A DNA stretch of 64,000 nt, from positions 186,001 to 250,000 of the forward strand of contig CAVQVM010000023.1 of NCBI GenBank assembly GCA_963717085.1. The letters are read 5' to 3'. This document shows, piece after piece, positions 15,903 to 26,659 of this stretch (positions are counted from its first letter, which is position 1; each line of letters starts with the position of its first letter). Origin of the DNA: DASQUK01 sp963717085 (lineage in GTDB: Bacteria; Actinomycetota; Acidimicrobiia; Acidimicrobiales; VFJN01). Under the pieces are notes generated by a model. It saw nothing but the letters and a program-made list of their open reading frames with translations, made no database searches and was not told the origin of the DNA. Made by a program: the position numbers and the translations under genes.

Positions 15903-18900
15903 CTACTCGACCGACAACGCCGCGTCGACGATGGCGTCCTGCTCCTGCACGTGGATCGTGTGGGAGCCGGTGGCCGGGCTGCCCGACTCGTGGCGGCTCA
16001 CCCGGATGATCTCATGGTCACCACCCAGCCGCTCGGCCAGGCGGTCCTGGGCGAAGGTCCATGCACCCATGTTGGACGGCTCCTCCTGCAGCCACACGAC
16101 CTGGTGGGCGTTCGGATACCTCGACACCACCTCGTCCAGCCGGTCGTAGGGCCAGGGGTAGAGCTGCTCCACGCGCACCACCGCCACCGGGGCCCCCCGC
16201 TTGGTCCGCTCGGCCATCGCCTCGTGGGCGATCTTGCCCGAGCACAGCACGACCCGCCGCACGGCGGCGGCATCGGAGACGAACGGGTCGTCGAGCACCT
16301 CCTCGAAGGTGCCCCGCGTCAGCTCGTTGATCTTGGACCGCGCCGGTCGTGCCCGCAGCAGCGACTTCGGCGTGAAGACCACCAGCGGCTTGCGCACGTC
16401 GCGCCGCACCTGCCGCCGCAGCAGGTGGAAGTACTGGCCGGCGGTGGCGGCGTTCACTACCTGGATGTTGTCCTCGGCCGCCAGGGTGAGGAACCGCTCG
16501 ATCCGGGCGGACGAGTGCTCAGCGCCCTGGCCCTCGTAGCCGTGGGGCAACAGCAGCACCAGGCCGGAGACCTGGTCCCACTTGTCCTCGGCCGCCACGA
16601 GGTACTGATCGAGTATCGGGCTGGCGCCGTTGACGAAGTCGCCGAACTGCGCTTCCCAGCACACCAGAGCGTCCTTGTTGGCCACCGAGTAGCCGTACTC
16701 GAAGCCCAGCCCCGCGTACTCCGACAGCAGCGAGTCGTAGATCCAGAACTTGCCCTGGTCGGGCGCCAGGTGCGCCAACGGCGCCCACTCACGACCGTCG
16801 GTCTGGTCGACCAGCACACCGTGGCGCTGGCTGAACGTGCCGCGCCGGGAGTCCTGACCGGCCAACCGGATGTCGGTGCCCTCGAGCAGCAGCGCCCCGA
16901 ACGCCAGCGCCTCCGCGGTCGCCCAGTCGACCTCGCCCTGATCCCGCACCATCTTGTCGCGGGTCTCGAACTGCTTGACCAGCTTGGGGTGGGGGTGGAA
17001 GTCCTCCGGCCAGTGGCTCATGCGGTCGTAGATGCGATCGAGCACCGCCCGGTCGACACCGGTCTCGACATGGGGCAGGACGCCGACCGGCGGCGGGGGC
17101 TCGGCCGCCTTGAAATCCGTCTGGGGAGGGGCGGATTGGCGGGTCTCGTCCAGCGCCTGCTGCAACCGCTGGCGGAAGTCGTCCAGCGCCTGCTCCGCCT
17201 CCTCCAGCGACATCTGGCCGCGCTTGACGAGCGACTCGGTGTAGAGCTTGCGCACCGACCGGCGGTCGTCGATCTTGGCGTACATCAGCGGCTGCGTGTA
17301 GCTGGGATCGTCGCCCTCGTTGTGCCCGTGCCGCCGGTAGCAGACGAGGTCGATCACCACGTCCTTGTGGAAGCGTTGCCGGTAGGCGTAGGCGAGGCGC
17401 GCCACGCGGACGCAGGCCTCGGGATCGTCCCCGTTCACGTGGAAGATCGGCGCCTGCACGATCTTGCCCACGTCGCTGGCGTAGAACCCGGACCGGGCCG
17501 CCTCGGGGGTGGTCGTGAACCCGATCTGGTTGTTCACGATGATGTGGACCGTGCCGCCGACGCGGTAGCCCTTGATGTCGCTCATGTTGAGGGTCTCGGC
17601 CACCACGCCCTGGCCCGCGAAGGCGGCGTCGCCGTGCATCAGGATCGGCAGCACCGAGAACGCCTCGGGCTCGTTGATCTGGTCCTGCCGCGCCCGCACC
17701 ATGCCCTCGACCACCGGGTCGACGGCCTCGAGGTGGCTCGGGTTGGCGGCCACCTCGACGGGGATCTCCTTGCCGGCGCGGCTCTGGAACTTGCCGGCCT
17801 GGCCGAGGTGGTACTTGACGTCCCCGGAGCCCTGCACCGCCGTCGGGTCGGGGATGCCCTCGAAGTCCTTGAAGATCTGCTCGTAGGACTTGCCGACGAT
17901 GTTGGCGAGCACGTTGAGCCGGCCTCGGTGCGACATGCCCATGACGGCGCCGTCAAGCCCGTCGTCGGCCGCCTGCTCGAGAATCGCGTCCAGCACGGGG
18001 ATCAGGCTCTCGCCGCCCTCGAGGCTGAAGCGCTTCTGGCCGACCCACTTGGTGCCGAGGAACTTCTCGAACGCCTCGGCGGCGTTGAGCCGGCCGAGGA
18101 TGTGGCGTTGGTCCTCGGTGTCGAGGTCGACCGCCGTGGCGGACTCGACGTGCTCCTGGATCCAGTGCTGCTCATCGAGGTCCTGGATGTGCATGTACTC
18201 CACACCCGACGTACGGCAATAGGCGTCGCGCAGCACCCGCAGGATCTCGCTGAGCGCGAGCTTGTCCTGCCCGGCCAGCCCACCGGTCAGGAACTCGCGG
18301 TCGAGGTCCCAGATCGTGAGGCCGTAGGTGGCGGGGTCGAGCTCGGGGGCCATCTGGGGCTCTTTCCACCGCAGCGGGTCGAGGTCGGCGATCAGGTGGC
18401 CACGCACGCGGTAGACGCGGATCAGCGTCGCCACCGCCATCTGCTTCTCGAGCATGGTCTGCTCGCGGTCGATGGGGTTGACGTCTCGCCGCCACCGCAC
18501 CGCTTCGTAGGGCACGCCCAGGCTCAGGAAGATGTCGTCGTAGAAGCCGTCGACCCCCAGCAATAGCTCCTCGACGCGCCTGAGGAAAACGCCCGACTCC
18601 GCGCCCTGAATGATCCGGTGGTCGTAGGTGGACGTGACCGTGACCACCTTGGACGCACCCAGCTCGGCTAGCAGCACCGGGTCGGCACCCCGCCACTCGG
18701 CGGGATAGTCGATGGCGCCGACCCCCACGATCACCCCCTGGTTGGGCATGAGCCGCGGTACCGACTGCACGGTGCCGATCGTGCCGGGGTTGGTCAGGGT
18801 GACATTGACCCCGGCGAAGTCGTCGGGACTGAGCTTGTTGGACCGGACCTTGCGGATCATCTCCTCGTACGATCCCCAGAAGCCGCGGAAGTCCTGGGTG

Positions 18901-19628
18901 TCGGCCTCGCGGATGACCGGCACCAGCAGGGTGCGGCTGCCATCGGACTTCTCGACGTCGACCGCCAGGCCCAGGTTCACGTGCTCGTGGCGGACGAGCC
19001 GCGGCTTGCCCGCTGCGTCGGTCGTGAACGTCGACCCCATCACGGGCATGGAGTCGGCGATCGCCCGCACCACTGCGTAGCCGATGATGTGCGTGAAGCT
19101 GACCTTCCCGCCCCGGGTGCGGCCCAGGTAGCCGTTCATGATCCGGCGGTTGACCTCGAGCAGCTTCGCCGGCACGGCGCGGAAGCCGGTGGCCGTGGGC
19201 ACGCCCAGGCTGGCGGTCATGTTCTGGACGATGCGGGCCGCGGCACCCCGCAGCGGCTCGCCGGGTGCCTCCTCGGGGGCGTTGGCCGCGGTCGCGGCCG
19301 CGGGACTCGGCGCCTTGGGCAGCGGCTGGGTTCCGTTGGCGGTAACGGGTGCGGCCGTGGGGGCGGTCGCGGGCGCGGGGGCTGCCGGCGCCGGTGGGCT
19401 GGTGACGACGTTGGACGCCGTCGCCTGCTGGTCGACGTCACGCCTGTAGTCGGCGAAGAAGTCTCGCCAGCTCTCGCTCACCGAGGCGGGGTCGTCGAGG
19501 TACTGCTCGTACATCTCGTCGACCAGCCAGGCGTTCGGCCCGAGTGTGGTGGTCGAGTTGGTCGGTTGCGGTACGTCACCCACGATCACCGATGGTACCG
19601 GCGCCCCTGCGATCTCGACTCCGGGCAT
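15903..19628 (-). CDS. kgd: Multifunctional 2-oxoglutarate metabolism enzyme (E2-E1 fusion)
   Basis: About 1241 residues, matching mycobacterial Kgd (~1230). Residues ~30-64 are the OGDH N-terminal helix region (NAWLVDEMYEQYL), followed by an Ala/Pro linker. Residues ~130-360 are a lipoamide acyltransferase (E2) catalytic domain with the catalytic histidine in TYDHRIIQG (His337). The rest is a thiamine-diphosphate E1 domain (HRGRLNVLAN, GDAAFAGQGVVAETLN, HIIVNNQIGFTT) and the transketolase C-terminal region. There is no lipoyl domain, as in Kgd, which works with separate lipoylated partners in the TCA cycle. The start is uncertain: ATG 19628 best fits the family length, GTG 19589 is possible, and the upstream extension is non-homologous. 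Confidence 0.95.
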   Translation of the reverse strand: MPGVEIAGAPVPSVIVGDVPQPTNSTTTLGPNAWLVDEMYEQYLDDPASVSESWRDFFADYRRDVDQQATASNVVTSPPAPAAPAPATAPTAAPVTANGTQPLPKAPSPAAATAANAPEEAPGEPLRGAAARIVQNMTASLGVPTATGFRAVPAKLLEVNRRIMNGYLGRTRGGKVSFTHIIGYAVVRAIADSMPVMGSTFTTDAAGKPRLVRHEHVNLGLAVDVEKSDGSRTLLVPVIREADTQDFRGFWGSYEEMIRKVRSNKLSPDDFAGVNVTLTNPGTIGTVQSVPRLMPNQGVIVGVGAIDYPAEWRGADPVLLAELGASKVVTVTSTYDHRIIQGAESGVFLRRVEELLLGVDGFYDDIFLSLGVPYEAVRWRRDVNPIDREQTMLEKQMAVATLIRVYRVRGHLIADLDPLRWKEPQMAPELDPATYGLTIWDLDREFLTGGLAGQDKLALSEILRVLRDAYCRTSGVEYMHIQDLDEQHWIQEHVESATAVDLDTEDQRHILGRLNAAEAFEKFLGTKWVGQKRFSLEGGESLIPVLDAILEQAADDGLDGAVMGMSHRGRLNVLANIVGKSYEQIFKDFEGIPDPTAVQGSGDVKYHLGQAGKFQSRAGKEIPVEVAANPSHLEAVDPVVEGMVRARQDQINEPEAFSVLPILMHGDAAFAGQGVVAETLNMSDIKGYRVGGTVHIIVNNQIGFTTTPEAARSGFYASDVGKIVQAPIFHVNGDDPEACVRVARLAYAYRQRFHKDVVIDLVCYRRHGHNEGDDPSYTQPLMYAKIDDRRSVRKLYTESLVKRGQMSLEEAEQALDDFRQRLQQALDETRQSAPPQTDFKAAEPPPPVGVLPHVETGVDRAVLDRIYDRMSHWPEDFHPHPKLVKQFETRDKMVRDQGEVDWATAEALAFGALLLEGTDIRLAGQDSRRGTFSQRHGVLVDQTDGREWAPLAHLAPDQGKFWIYDSLLSEYAGLGFEYGYSVANKDALVCWEAQFGDFVNGASPILDQYLVAAEDKWDQVSGLVLLLPHGYEGQGAEHSSARIERFLTLAAEDNIQVVNAATAGQYFHLLRRQVRRDVRKPLVVFTPKSLLRARPARSKINELTRGTFEEVLDDPFVSDAAAVRRVVLCSGKIAHEAMAERTKRGAPVAVVRVEQLYPWPYDRLDEVVSRYPNAHQVVWLQEEPSNMGAWTFAQDRLAERLGGDHEIIRVSRHESGSPATGSHTIHVQEQDAIVDAALSVE

Positions 19629-19697
19629 CCAGGGATCCACCCGGCGACGAACGGGCACGTGTAAACCCGCGTACATCTCCCCGTGCAGGAGGTCAGC

Positions 19698-19904
19698 ATG
19701 CGCCCGAGCATCGCAGTCGACCGCCCTCCTCTGACTCCCCAAGCGCTCCGTCCCCTGCTGGGCACCGACGTGATCGTCCGCACGCCTGCCACCCTCTGGC
19801 GCGGCCGGCTGCTGTCCTGCGTGAAGGACAGCGCCTGGTTCGTGGTCGACGACGACGACGTCGTGGTGCACCTCGACCAGATCCAGTCCATCCGGGTCGC
19901 CTGA
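19698..19904 (+). CDS. Small conserved-looking protein, Sm/LSM-like fold possible
   Basis: 68 residues starting at ATG 19698, with GGAGG 6 nt upstream. The sequence (LRPLLGTDVIVRTPATLWRG, then LLSCVKDSAWFVVDDDDVVV) alternates hydrophobic and polar residues like a small beta-barrel. The order G-x-V-x-V ... W-x-G ... D resembles Sm-like or SH3-like domains, but I cannot assign a family. It is divergent from kgd and 47 bp upstream of ettA, so it could be co-transcribed with ettA. Confidence 0.7.
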   Translation: MRPSIAVDRPPLTPQALRPLLGTDVIVRTPATLWRGRLLSCVKDSAWFVVDDDDVVVHLDQIQSIRVA

Positions 19905-19951
19905 GCCCGATTCGGGCCCGATCGGCCGAGCCGGTACCGTCGGCGCGCACC

Positions 19952-21628
<1,677 letters not shown>

Positions 21629-21706
21629 CCCCGCGGGGTGATGGTCCCCGGCCGACGTCACAATCGTCCAAGACGGCGGCCACCGCGCCGTCATACCGTC
21701 GGTGCC

Positions 21707-22102
21707 ATGGCCCAAGAAACCAACGTCGTCATGCAGCCCGTCCTGCACTACCGCGATCCCGAGAAGGCGCTCGGGTTCCTCACCGAGGCGTTCGGCTTCC
21801 GCGAGCAGGCCGTCCACAGGGGACCCGACGGCGAGATCGCCTATGTCGAGCTCGAGTTCGGCGGCTGCTACTTCGGCTTCGCGGTGACTGCGCCCGCCGG
21901 CGACAGCCCCTTCGATCTGGGGCCCACGGCCGTCTACGTCGCCCTCGACGACCCCGACGCCCACCACGACCGCGCCGTCGCGGCCGGTGCGGAGATCGTG
22001 ATGGGCCTCACCGACCAGGAGTACGGCTCGCGCGACTACGCGGCCAGGGACCCCGAGGGAAACGTCTGGTGCTTCGGCACCTACCGCCCCGGGCCGTCGT
22101 GA
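21707..22102 (+). CDS. VOC (glyoxalase/bleomycin resistance) family protein
   Basis: 131 residues from ATG 21707. Two beta-alpha-beta-beta-beta modules are visible: VMQPVLHYRDPEKALGFLTEAFGF and TAVYVALDDPDAHHDRAVAAGA, ending RDPEGNVWCFGTY. This matches the YhdR/PhnB-like branch of the vicinal oxygen chelate family. The substrate cannot be read from the sequence. The 3' end overlaps the 3' end of the convergent cysC gene by 22 bp. Confidence 0.88.
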   Translation: MAQETNVVMQPVLHYRDPEKALGFLTEAFGFREQAVHRGPDGEIAYVELEFGGCYFGFAVTAPAGDSPFDLGPTAVYVALDDPDAHHDRAVAAGAEIVMGLTDQEYGSRDYAARDPEGNVWCFGTYRPGPS

Positions 22103-22683
22103 CGTGACACGCCGGCCAGCAGCTCCAGCACCAGCGCCGCGTGGGCGGCCGGATCGCCATCAGCCGGCGTGAGCCGCAGGTCGGGCCGCTCGGGGACCTC
22201 GTAGGGGTCGTCGATGCCGGTGAAGCCGACGATCTCGCCCGCGCGGGCCTTGGCGTAGAGGCCCTTGGGGTCGCGGGACTCGCACAGTTCGAGCGGTGTG
22301 TCCACGAACACCTCCACGAACCGCAGGCCTACCGCCTCGTGGATCGACCGGGCCCGGTCGCGGTCGGCCCCGTAGGGGCTGATGACCGGCACGAGCGCCA
22401 CCACCCCGGCGTCGGCGAACAGCCGGGCCACCTCGCCCACCCGCCGGATGTTCTCGGTGCGGTCGGCGGCGGAAAATCCGAGGTCGGCGTTCAGGCCATG
22501 CCGCAGGTTGTCGCCATCGAGCAGGTAGGCCGCCCGGCCGGCCGTCACCAACGACCGCTCGACCTCGGCCGCCACGGTCGACTTGCCCGAGCCCGACAGG
22601 CCGGTGAACCACACTGTCGCGCCTGCCGACAGTCGGTCGACACGAGCCACGGATCCGGCGTGCCAGACGACCTCCGGCGTCAC
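22081..22683 (-). CDS. cysC: Adenylyl-sulfate (APS) kinase
   Basis: 200 residues. It phosphorylates adenosine 5'-phosphosulfate to PAPS. The P-loop is GLSGSGKST (near residue 29), followed by DGDNLRHGLN, the RTENIRRVGEVA segment and VFVDTPLELCESRDPKGLY, all diagnostic. The GTG start at 22683 overlaps the stop of the upstream cysD/cysN chimera (GTGA), so translation is coupled. The first residues (PEVVWHAGSVARVDR) match the linker that joins CysN and CysC in actinobacterial CysNC fusions. The split therefore looks secondary or alternative. Confidence 0.95.
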   Translation of the reverse strand: MTPEVVWHAGSVARVDRLSAGATVWFTGLSGSGKSTVAAEVERSLVTAGRAAYLLDGDNLRHGLNADLGFSAADRTENIRRVGEVARLFADAGVVALVPVISPYGADRDRARSIHEAVGLRFVEVFVDTPLELCESRDPKGLYAKARAGEIVGFTGIDDPYEVPERPDLRLTPADGDPAAHAALVLELLAGVSRHDGPGR

Positions 22684-23036
22684 GCGACCCCGCTGGGACC
22701 GATGATGATGCCTGCGCCCACCGTGTTGTTGGCCGCCTCGTCGACGAGGATGAAGCTGCCGGTGGCGCGGTTGCGACGGTACTCGTCGAAGAACAGCGGC
22801 ACCGTCGTGCGCAGGCTCACCCGCCCGATCTCGTTGAGCGCGAGTGCGTGTGACTGCTCGTCGCGGTGCAGCGTGTTGATGTCGAGGCGGTACTGCAGGT
22901 CCTTGACGAGCGCCCGCCCCCAGCGGGTGGTGTGCTTGATGGCCGCCACCTCACGGATGATGTGAATCGCCTCCGCCTCCAGCGCCTGCAGGTGCGTCAA
23001 CTCGTAGTAGGGCTGCGGCGGGACGTTCGTGGACAT
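22680..23036 (-). pseudogene. Chimera of CysD N-terminus and CysN C-terminus (cysDN deletion remnant)
   Basis: 118 residues. Residues ~10-32 (YELTHLQALEAEAIHIIREV) are the start of CysD, the small subunit of sulfate adenylyltransferase. From residue 33 (IKHTTRWGRALVKDLQYRLD, then LNEIGRVSLRTT and RRNRATGSFIL) the sequence is the last domain of CysN, the GTPase subunit. The junction is near 22940 and keeps the frame. The PP-loop of CysD and all of the GTPase domain of CysN are missing, so ATP sulfurylase activity is impossible from this ORF. Either about 2 kb was deleted in the genome, or the assembly joined two positions wrongly. Confidence 0.88.
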
Positions 23037-23105
23037 GACCGAGTCAGGCTAAATGCGACCTGTTTGGTAAGCAATTCCGTCGGATCTCGTACCCAGGGGG
23101 ACAGC

Positions 23106-23864
23106 ATGCCCGTCATCGGCACCGATGATCACGTGACCGCCGCCCGGCTCGCCGCCGAGGCCGGCGACATGCTGGTCGACCTGCGTGCCCGCCTCGCCGG
23201 TGAGGGCGTGGACGGCAGGGCCCTCGGGGCCGAGGGCGATCGGGCCGCGCACGAGCTCCTGATGCGCCGCCTCGGGGAGCTGCGGCCGCACGACGCGGTC
23301 CTGTCCGAGGAGGGCGCCAACGACCCGGCCCGGCTCGCGGCCGAGCGGGTGTGGATCGTCGATCCCCTGGACGGGACCCGCGAGTTCGGTGAGGTACCCC
23401 GGACCGACTGGGCCGTGCACGTGGCCCTGGTCGTCGGCGGCGACCCCGGCGCCGGCGCCGTGGCCCTGCCCGCCCGGGGCCTGACCCTGGCCACGCCCAC
23501 GCCGCCCCCTCCGCCCGGCGCGTGGACCGGGCCGGTCCGGGTCGTGGTGAGCCGCAGCCGCCCCCCGGCGGAGGCGACGCTGATCGCCGAGGCGCTCGGC
23601 GGCGAGCTGGTCACGCTCGGATCGGCGGGCGCCAAGGCCATGGCGGTGGTCCTGGGCGACGCGGAGGTCTATGCCCACAGCGGCGGCCAGCACGAGTGGG
23701 ACTCGGCGGCCCCGGTAGCCGTGGCCCGCGCCGCGGGCCTGCACGCCTCGCGCCTGGACGGGACGCCGCTGGTGTACAACCGGCCGGATCCGTACCTCCC
23801 CGACCTCCTGATCTGCCGGCCCGAGCTGGCCGAGCGGGTGATCGCAGCGGCGGCCGGGGCCTGA
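23106..23864 (+). CDS. cysQ: 3'(2'),5'-bisphosphate nucleotidase
   Basis: 252 residues from ATG 23106, preceded by CAGGGGGAC. Inositol-monophosphatase-fold enzyme that hydrolyses PAP (the by-product of PAPS use) to AMP. The Mg-binding motifs are present: SEEGAND, then WIVDPLDGTREFGE, and the late motif QHEWDSAAPVAVARAAG. It is divergent from the sulfur-activation genes across 70 bp, consistent with shared control of sulfate assimilation. The family assignment is firm; inositol phosphate activity cannot be excluded. Confidence 0.9.
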   Translation: MPVIGTDDHVTAARLAAEAGDMLVDLRARLAGEGVDGRALGAEGDRAAHELLMRRLGELRPHDAVLSEEGANDPARLAAERVWIVDPLDGTREFGEVPRTDWAVHVALVVGGDPGAGAVALPARGLTLATPTPPPPPGAWTGPVRVVVSRSRPPAEATLIAEALGGELVTLGSAGAKAMAVVLGDAEVYAHSGGQHEWDSAAPVAVARAAGLHASRLDGTPLVYNRPDPYLPDLLICRPELAERVIAAAAGA

Positions 23865-23886
23865 CGGACAGGAAGGGCGACGAGGA

Positions 23887-24699
23887 TCAGATCCGGTCCC
23901 AGACCATCTCGGCGGCGTCTCCGTCCCGCAGCAGCTCGATCGGATCGTGCTTGTCGATGTGCCCGATGAGGCCGCTGTAGATGCCGTAGCCGCAGAGGCG
24001 CTGGAGGCGCTCGTCGAACCGCCGGGCGACATCGCGGGGGATGCCGAGCTGCTGGTTCTCCTGCTGGCGTATGTAGCCCGCGCAGTAGTTGCACGCCAGC
24101 CCCACGCGTCGTCGATCGGTGGTGTTGGCGCCGCCGCCGTGCCACAGGCTCCCGTTCCACACCAACACGCTCCCCCGAGCCATCTCGGCGGGGATCGAGT
24201 CGTAGTCGCGCCCGAAGTCGGGTGACGGCCCGAAGTGCGTCCCGGGCACGAGGCGCGTGGCGCCGTTGGCCTCGGTGAAGTCGGTCAGCGCCCACATCGA
24301 GTTGCACACGACGGGCGGGTGGGGCTTGGGGATGGGGATGAGCTGGTCGTCGGAGTGGATCGGCTGCGGTGTCTCGTCGGGGCCGATCGCGATCGACGAC
24401 AACGACGACAGCAGGCAGCCGGGGTCGAGGACCCGTTCCACGAGCGGCAGGACGTTGGGATGGATGGGCACCCGCGCAAACAGATCGCCGTGCACCAACA
24501 GGTTGTAGATGCGCACGGTGCGGGTCCCCTCGAACGTGTTCTCTGCCGGAGTGACCGCCAGGTCGCGCTCGAGCCGGTCGAGCGCCTCCGTCAGCTCGTC
24601 GGCCAGGTCCGGCTCGATGGCGTCCTCGACCACGGTCCAGCCCTGCTCGGCGATGCGGTCGGCGTGGCTCGTCAGTTCCTCGGCCGTCAGCGTCCGCAT
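23887..24699 (-). CDS. Phytanoyl-CoA dioxygenase (PhyH) family protein
   Basis: 270 residues. Fe(II)/2-oxoglutarate-dependent dioxygenase fold: the metal ligands appear as HSDD (His and Asp, near residue 120) and a distal His in WNGSLWHGGGANT, followed by RRVGLACNY, where arginine would bind 2-oxoglutarate. Likely hydroxylates a small-molecule or lipid substrate. ATG 24699 begins RTLTAEELTSHADRIAEQGW, the standard PhyH start; the upstream extension to 25017 is antisense to the next gene. It is divergent from the ATL gene at 24724 with only 24 bp between starts. Confidence 0.88.
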   Translation of the reverse strand: MRTLTAEELTSHADRIAEQGWTVVEDAIEPDLADELTEALDRLERDLAVTPAENTFEGTRTVRIYNLLVHGDLFARVPIHPNVLPLVERVLDPGCLLSSLSSIAIGPDETPQPIHSDDQLIPIPKPHPPVVCNSMWALTDFTEANGATRLVPGTHFGPSPDFGRDYDSIPAEMARGSVLVWNGSLWHGGGANTTDRRRVGLACNYCAGYIRQQENQQLGIPRDVARRFDERLQRLCGYGIYSGLIGHIDKHDPIELLRDGDAAEMVWDRI

Positions 24700-24723
24700 G
24701 GGCGGAACTCTAGGTTGCGTGCC

Positions 24724-24999
24724 GTGTCGGACCTGACGCCGTTCGAGGAGGCGGTGGTGGCCGTAGTCAGCTCGCTCGTTCCCGGTGACGTCGTGACCTA
24801 CGGCGAGGTCGCCGCCGAGGCCGGCTACCCGGGACGGGCCCGCGCCGTCGGCCGCATCCTGGCCACCAGCGACCTGGACCTCCCGTGGTGGCGGGTGGTC
24901 ACCTCCACCGGCCGGCTGGTCCCCGGTCACGAGGTCGAACATGCCCGGCGGCTCCGGGCCGAGGGCGTCCCGGTCACGGACGGGCACGTGCGGCCCTAG
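24724..24999 (+). CDS. Alkyltransferase-like protein (ATL), MGMT family without acceptor cysteine
   Basis: 91 residues from GTG 24724. It has the DNA-binding half of O6-alkylguanine transferases: PGDVVTYGEVAAEAGYPGRARAVGRIL. The active-site PCHR of MGMT reads PWWRVV, so the alkyl-accepting cysteine is replaced by tryptophan. This is the signature of ATL proteins, which bind O6-alkylguanine and hand it to nucleotide excision repair. It complements the Ada-AlkA repair gene at 1619. Its stop is 35 bp before the next gene start. Confidence 0.92.
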   Translation: MSDLTPFEEAVVAVVSSLVPGDVVTYGEVAAEAGYPGRARAVGRILATSDLDLPWWRVVTSTGRLVPGHEVEHARRLRAEGVPVTDGHVRP

Positions 25000-25034
25000 T
25001 GGGATCCCGGCGGACATCGGCGAAACTCACCTCG

Positions 25035-26630
25035 ATGGTGGTCGCCACGGATCTCGACGCTGGCAGCTACAGCGACACCCCGCCCTGGACGCTCGACGAC
25101 CCCACGGCCCTGGCCTGGCGGTGGGACCTGGCCGACGTGCGGTCCCGGGTGGTGGCCGAGGTGCCCCGGTTAACCCGCCCGGGACGGTGGCCGCCCGGCC
25201 GCCGCGTGCTCACCGTCACCCACCGGCTGGGCGCGGCCCTGGCGCTGTGGGCGATGCGCGAGCGGCGATCCGACGCGCCGGAGGTCCGCCGGGCCGGCAT
25301 CTCCCGCCGCCTCCGCCTGGCCGCGGAGCGCCTGGGGCCGACGTACATCAAGCTGGGGCAGATCATCTCCGCGGGCGAGGGCATCTTCCCCGCCGAACTG
25401 GTGGATGAGTTCAAGCTGTGCCGCGACCAGGTGCCGGCCGAGCCGTTCCGCGTCGTGCGCCAGGTCATCGAGGAGGACCTGGGCCGCCCACTTGACCACA
25501 CGTTCCGCTGGGTCGACCGCAGCCCGCTGGCCGCCGCCTCGATCGCCCAGGTCCACGCCGCCACCCTGCGCACCGGCGAGAGCGTGGTCGTCAAGGTCCA
25601 GCGGCCGGCCGTCGCCCGGCTCGTGCGCGACGACCTGCGGGTCATGGCCTGGCTGGCCCCCAAGCTGGTCGGGCGCATTCCGGTCACCGCGCTGGCCAAC
25701 CCGCCGGCGCTGGTGGAGCTGTTCGCGCAGACCATCGCCGAGGAGCTCGACTTCCGCCTCGAGGCCGAGAACATGGTGGACCTGGCCCGCACCTTCGCCG
25801 AGCTCGGCCAGCGGGGTTACGTCGTCCCCCGACCCCACCCCGAGCTGGTCACCCGCCGGGTCCTGGTCATGGAGCGGCTCGACGGCTTCCGCTTCGACGA
25901 CGTGGCCGGCATGCGCGGCGCCGGGGTCGACACCGAGGCGGTGGTCCGCACCGGCATGATCGCCACGCTCGAGGGGGCGATCCTCAAGGGGATCTTCCAC
26001 GGCGACCTCCACGGGGGAAACCTGTTCGTCCAGCCCGACGGGCGCACGGCCCTGCTCGACTTCGGCATCACCGGCCGGCTCGACGAGCTTCGGCGCCAGG
26101 CGTTCCTGCGGCTGCTCATGGGGGGAGCCGGCAACGACGTCCTGGCGCAGCTGGCCGCCCTGCGCGACCTGGGTGCGTTGCCGCCGGGAACCGACCTGGA
26201 AGCGCTGGTGCGCGAGCTCCGCCTCGACCAACCGCCGGTCGACCCTACGACCATGTCGGGCGAACAGCTGGTGGCAGAGATCCAGCAGGTGATGAAGGCG
26301 CTGCTCGGCATCGGCGCCCGCTTCCCCAAGGAGCTGATGCTGTTCGTCAAGAACCTCGTGTTCCTGGACGGTGCCATCGCCCGGCTGGCGCCCGACCTCG
26401 ACATCTTCGCCGAGATCGCCAGCATCTCGATCTACTTCGCCACCCACCACGGCGACCGCATCGCCGCGGACGTCGGCATCGACCCTCGCGCCATTGAGCT
26501 CGACATGACCGGCGTCAAGGCCAGCTTCGGCATCTCCGACGACACCGAAGGCCTGACCCACCGCCAGCTGCAGCAGCGGCGTGAGACCATCCGGCGGAAC
26601 CTCGCACGACGGCGGACGGGGCGCGGCTAG
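25035..26630 (+). CDS. AarF/UbiB (ABC1) family atypical kinase
   Basis: 531 residues from ATG 25035. Diagnostic motifs of the UbiB/ABC1 family are present: the KxGQ motif (YIKLGQIISAGEG), an ATP-lysine strand (ESVVVKVQRP), catalytic loop HGDLHGGNLFV and metal-binding LLDFG. Bacterial members support isoprenoid quinone or other lipid metabolism. Unlike many homologues there is no obvious C-terminal transmembrane pair; the end is basic (RRNLARRRTGRG). It follows the ATL gene closely and may be in one transcript with it. Confidence 0.9.
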   Translation: MVVATDLDAGSYSDTPPWTLDDPTALAWRWDLADVRSRVVAEVPRLTRPGRWPPGRRVLTVTHRLGAALALWAMRERRSDAPEVRRAGISRRLRLAAERLGPTYIKLGQIISAGEGIFPAELVDEFKLCRDQVPAEPFRVVRQVIEEDLGRPLDHTFRWVDRSPLAAASIAQVHAATLRTGESVVVKVQRPAVARLVRDDLRVMAWLAPKLVGRIPVTALANPPALVELFAQTIAEELDFRLEAENMVDLARTFAELGQRGYVVPRPHPELVTRRVLVMERLDGFRFDDVAGMRGAGVDTEAVVRTGMIATLEGAILKGIFHGDLHGGNLFVQPDGRTALLDFGITGRLDELRRQAFLRLLMGGAGNDVLAQLAALRDLGALPPGTDLEALVRELRLDQPPVDPTTMSGEQLVAEIQQVMKALLGIGARFPKELMLFVKNLVFLDGAIARLAPDLDIFAEIASISIYFATHHGDRIAADVGIDPRAIELDMTGVKASFGISDDTEGLTHRQLQQRRETIRRNLARRRTGRG

Positions 26631-26659
26631 CCGGCATTGGCCGCGTCTAGCCTCCGGCG

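Noticed and set aside
15951..18566. 871-codon open frame on the plus strand
   Set aside because: It is exactly antisense to kgd, has the Val/Leu/His/Arg-rich composition of a GC-rich shadow frame and shows no domain.
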